The notes below the pieces were generated by a model. It had not been told where the DNA came from, ran no database searches, and worked only from the letters and a program-made list of their open reading frames with translations. A program made the position numbers and the translations under genes. Below are positions 61,622 through 64,000 of a stretch of 64,000 bases of DNA, piece by piece. The stretch is from Prochlorococcus marinus CUG1415 (GTDB taxonomy: Bacteria; Cyanobacteriota; Cyanobacteriia; PCC-6307; Cyanobiaceae): assembly GCF_017696015.1 (NCBI RefSeq), contig NZ_JAAORL010000001.1:744001-808000 (forward strand). Reading direction: 5' to 3'. The first letter of the stretch is position 1; every line of letters starts with the position of its first letter.

Positions 61622-64000
61622 ATGGGTTTCGTTTCGCTTCATAATCATAGTGACTATAGTCTGCTTGATGGAGCAAGTCAAATTTCAAAAATTGTAGATA
61701 GAGCTTCTGTTCTTGGAATGGATTCTATTGCTCTTACCGATCATGGAGTTATGTATGGAGTTCTTGATTTAGTAAAGAAGTGTAAAGAGAAAGGAATAAA
61801 ACCAATTATTGGGAATGAAATGTATGTGATTAATGGTTCTATTGATGATCCTCAACCTAAAAAAGAAAAAAGATATCATTTGGTGGTGTTAGCAAAAAAT
61901 CATACTGGTTATAAAAATCTCGTAAAGTTAACAACTATTAGTCACTTAAATGGAATGAGAGGTCGAGGCATTTTTTCTAGACCATGTATTGATAAATTTC
62001 TTTTAAATAAATATAAGGATGGTCTTATCATTTCTACAGCTTGCCTTGGTGGAGAGATACCTCAGGCCATCTTGAAAGGAAGATTAGATGTAGCAGAGGA
62101 TACAGCCCTTTGGTATAAAAAATTATTTGCAGATGATTTTTATCTGGAAATACAAGATCACGGCTCTATTGAGGATAGAACTGTGAACGTCGAATTATTG
62201 AAAATTGGGAAGAAGCATCAAATAAAAGTCATCGCTACCAACGATGCTCATTACATATCAAATATGGATGTTGAATCACATGATGCTTTGCTTTGTATAT
62301 TAACGGGAAAACTAATAAGCGATGAAAAAAGATTGAGATATACAGGTACAGAATATATTAAAAGTGAAAATGAAATGCTTGAACTTTTTAAAGATCATAT
62401 TGATGATGAATCAATTAAAGATGCAGTTAACAATACAGTAGAAATTTCTCAAAAAATTGAAGTATTTGATTTGTTTGGTAAATATAGAATGCCAAAATTT
62501 CCTCTTAAGGAAGACAATGATTCTTTTTTTCTACTAACACAATTATCTAATGAAGGTCTTTTAAAAAGACTTAAAAAAAGCAGTCTTACAGAAGTTGATG
62601 AGATTTATAAAAAAAGACTATCTTCGGAATTGAAAATTATAAAAGATATGGGTTTCCCAGATTATTTTTTGGTTGTTTGGGATTACATCAAATTTGCTAG
62701 AGATAACTCTATCCCAGTAGGACCAGGTAGAGGTTCTGCGGCAGGTTCTCTAGTAGCCTATGCTCTTCAAATCACAAATATAGATCCTGTTGAGCATGGA
62801 TTATTGTTTGAGAGATTTTTAAATCCTGCAAGAAAGTCTATGCCAGATATTGATACCGACTTTTGTATTGATAGGAGAAATGAAGTTATTGATTATGTTA
62901 CTAATCGATATGGAGAGGATAAAGTTGCACAAATAATTACTTTCAATAAGATGACTTCTAAGGCTGTTTTAAAAGATGTTGCAAGGGTTTTAGATATTCC
63001 TTATGGAGAGGCGGATAAGTTAGCTAAGTTAATACCGGTTGTAAGAGGGAAACCTTATAAACTTAATGAAATGATTGATAAGAATTCTCCTAGCCAAGAA
63101 TTTAGAGATAAATATATTAATGACAATAGGGTTAAAAGATGGATCGATTTGGCTTTAAGAATTGAAGGAACGAATAAAACATATGGAGTTCATGCGGCAG
63201 GAGTTGTTATTGCATCAGATCCTCTCGACGAACTTGTACCTCTTCAAAGGAATAATGAAGGACAAATAATAACCCAATATTCTATGGATGATATTGAATC
63301 ACTTGGATTATTGAAAATGGATTTCTTGGGTCTTAAGAATCTTACGATGATAGAAAAGACAGTTTCTCTTATTAATCAATCCACTGGAAAGACAATAAAT
63401 ATTGATGAGTTACCTCAAAATGATGATAAAACATTTGAACTTATTGGAAGAGGAGATCTTGAAGGTATATTCCAACTTGAGTCTTCTGGTATGAAACAGG
63501 TTGTAAAGGACTTTAAACCCAATTCTCTTGAGGACATTTCATCTATCCTGGCTCTTTATAGGCCTGGTCCTCTTGATGCTGGCCTTATACCTAAATTCAT
63601 AAATCGAAAGAATGGAAACGAAAAGGTTGATTTCCCTCATCCTTTTATTAAGTCAATTCTTACTGAAACCTATGGAATAATGGTATACCAAGAACAAATT
63701 ATGAAAATTGCTCAAGACTTAGCCGGTTATTCTCTGGGTGATGCTGATTTACTTCGAAGAGCAATGGGGAAAAAGAAAGTATCAGAGATGGTTAAACATA
63801 GAAATATTTTTGTGGGCGGTTCTATGAAGAAGGGTGTAAATGAAAAATTAGCAAATGATCTTTTTGATCAAATGGTTTTGTTTGCAGAATATTGTTTTAA
63901 TAAAAGCCACTCAACCGCTTATGGTGCAGTAACTTATCAAACTGCATTTTTAAAAGCCCATTTTCCTGTTGCATATATGGCAGCTCTTTTAAGCGTAAAT
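61622..64000 (+). CDS. dnaE: DNA polymerase III subunit alpha (5' part, cut by window)
   Basis: The window holds the first 793 codons. N-terminal PHP domain ([18 protein letters not shown]); polymerase active site with [17 protein letters not shown], the MPDIDTDFC acidic motif and [20 protein letters not shown] later on. The rest, including the OB and C-terminal domains, continues past 64000. Main replicative polymerase. Confidence 0.97.
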   Translation, partial: MGFVSLHNHSDYSLLDGASQISKIVDRASVLGMDSIALTDHGVMYGVLDLVKKCKEKGIKPIIGNEMYVINGSIDDPQPKKEKRYHLVVLAKNHTGYKNLVKLTTISHLNGMRGRGIFSRPCIDKFLLNKYKDGLIISTACLGGEIPQAILKGRLDVAEDTALWYKKLFADDFYLEIQDHGSIEDRTVNVELLKIGKKHQIKVIATNDAHYISNMDVESHDALLCILTGKLISDEKRLRYTGTEYIKSENEMLELFKDHIDDESIKDAVNNTVEISQKIEVFDLFGKYRMPKFPLKEDNDSFFLLTQLSNEGLLKRLKKSSLTEVDEIYKKRLSSELKIIKDMGFPDYFLVVWDYIKFARDNSIPVGPGRGSAAGSLVAYALQITNIDPVEHGLLFERFLNPARKSMPDIDTDFCIDRRNEVIDYVTNRYGEDKVAQIITFNKMTSKAVLKDVARVLDIPYGEADKLAKLIPVVRGKPYKLNEMIDKNSPSQEFRDKYINDNRVKRWIDLALRIEGTNKTYGVHAAGVVIASDPLDELVPLQRNNEGQIITQYSMDDIESLGLLKMDFLGLKNLTMIEKTVSLINQSTGKTINIDELPQNDDKTFELIGRGDLEGIFQLESSGMKQVVKDFKPNSLEDISSILALYRPGPLDAGLIPKFINRKNGNEKVDFPHPFIKSILTETYGIMVYQEQIMKIAQDLAGYSLGDADLLRRAMGKKKVSEMVKHRNIFVGGSMKKGVNEKLANDLFDQMVLFAEYCFNKSHSTAYGAVTYQTAFLKAHFPVAYMAALLSVN

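Noticed and set aside
1-64000. CRISPR arrays, transposases, integrases or phage structural genes
   Set aside because: None seen. Repeats found are short tandem units inside or beside genes, with no spacer pattern, and no integrase or transposase motifs were recognised.

Overview
The window looks like chromosome from a high-light-adapted Prochlorococcus or a very close relative. The DNA is strongly AT-rich, genes are short and tightly packed with frequent 1-8 nt overlaps, and the gene set is typical: urtABCDE with ureABCDEFG, a glucosylglycerate cluster, a Ycf55-like protein, DUF1816, DUF1830, DUF3288 and DUF3727 proteins, a class I-type phosphoribulokinase, and paired class I and class II fructose-bisphosphate aldolases. 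I could not assign the strain. I saw no transposase, phage structural gene, rRNA or CRISPR array, and one tRNA (tRNA-Pro).

Layout. 0-27 kb is mostly core metabolism: ilvD, a divergent Upp-like protein, a lumenal pentapeptide protein, a CobW-type GTPase, purS-purQ, the two aldolases, an oxidoreductase, accD, prk, leuB, lpxD, proB, and a long minus-strand chain (YqeG, DUF3727, RuvX, GNAT-like, CofE-like, thioredoxin-like, Ycf55-like, hisA). It continues with an epimerase, pgsA, a PPC-glutaredoxin fusion, nth and an iron-type ABC ATPase. 27-35.4 kb is an accessory-looking region. It holds a ferritin and a Crp-family regulator with Fur-box-like sites, an uncharacterised Rieske oxygenase / micro membrane protein / ABC ATPase operon, a ribbon-helix-helix regulator flanked by AGTGC-type palindromes, and a run of very small proteins. 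35.4-45.8 kb is the urea uptake and urease region, with an NtcA-type promoter before urtA. 45.7-50.5 kb makes and recycles glucosylglycerate (GpgS, GH13 phosphorylase, phosphatase, glycerate 3-kinase). 50.6-64 kb returns to small membrane proteins and core genes: uppP, tRNA-Pro, msrA, an ABC exporter, trpD-carA, a STAS protein, mrnC-rlmB, gatA and the 5' 2.4 kb of dnaE.

How the parts work together. Urea enters through UrtABCDE and is hydrolysed by UreABC, matured by UreDEFG. The NtcA-like box ties urtA to nitrogen status. The neighbouring cluster makes a nitrogen-free compatible solute, which suits a nitrogen-poor ocean. The ferritin/Crp cluster looks like a small iron-responsive unit.

The observations I would look at first are: a STAS-domain gene with no AUG, GUG or UUG start but a good Shine-Dalgarno before AUA; the RHH gene with matching palindromes before it and before the next gene; the Fur-boxed ferritin/Crp block; the Rieske-microprotein-ABC operon; and a perfect 3 x 57 bp in-frame minisatellite. 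Start codons were chosen by eye, and family assignments rest on recognised motifs without database searches.
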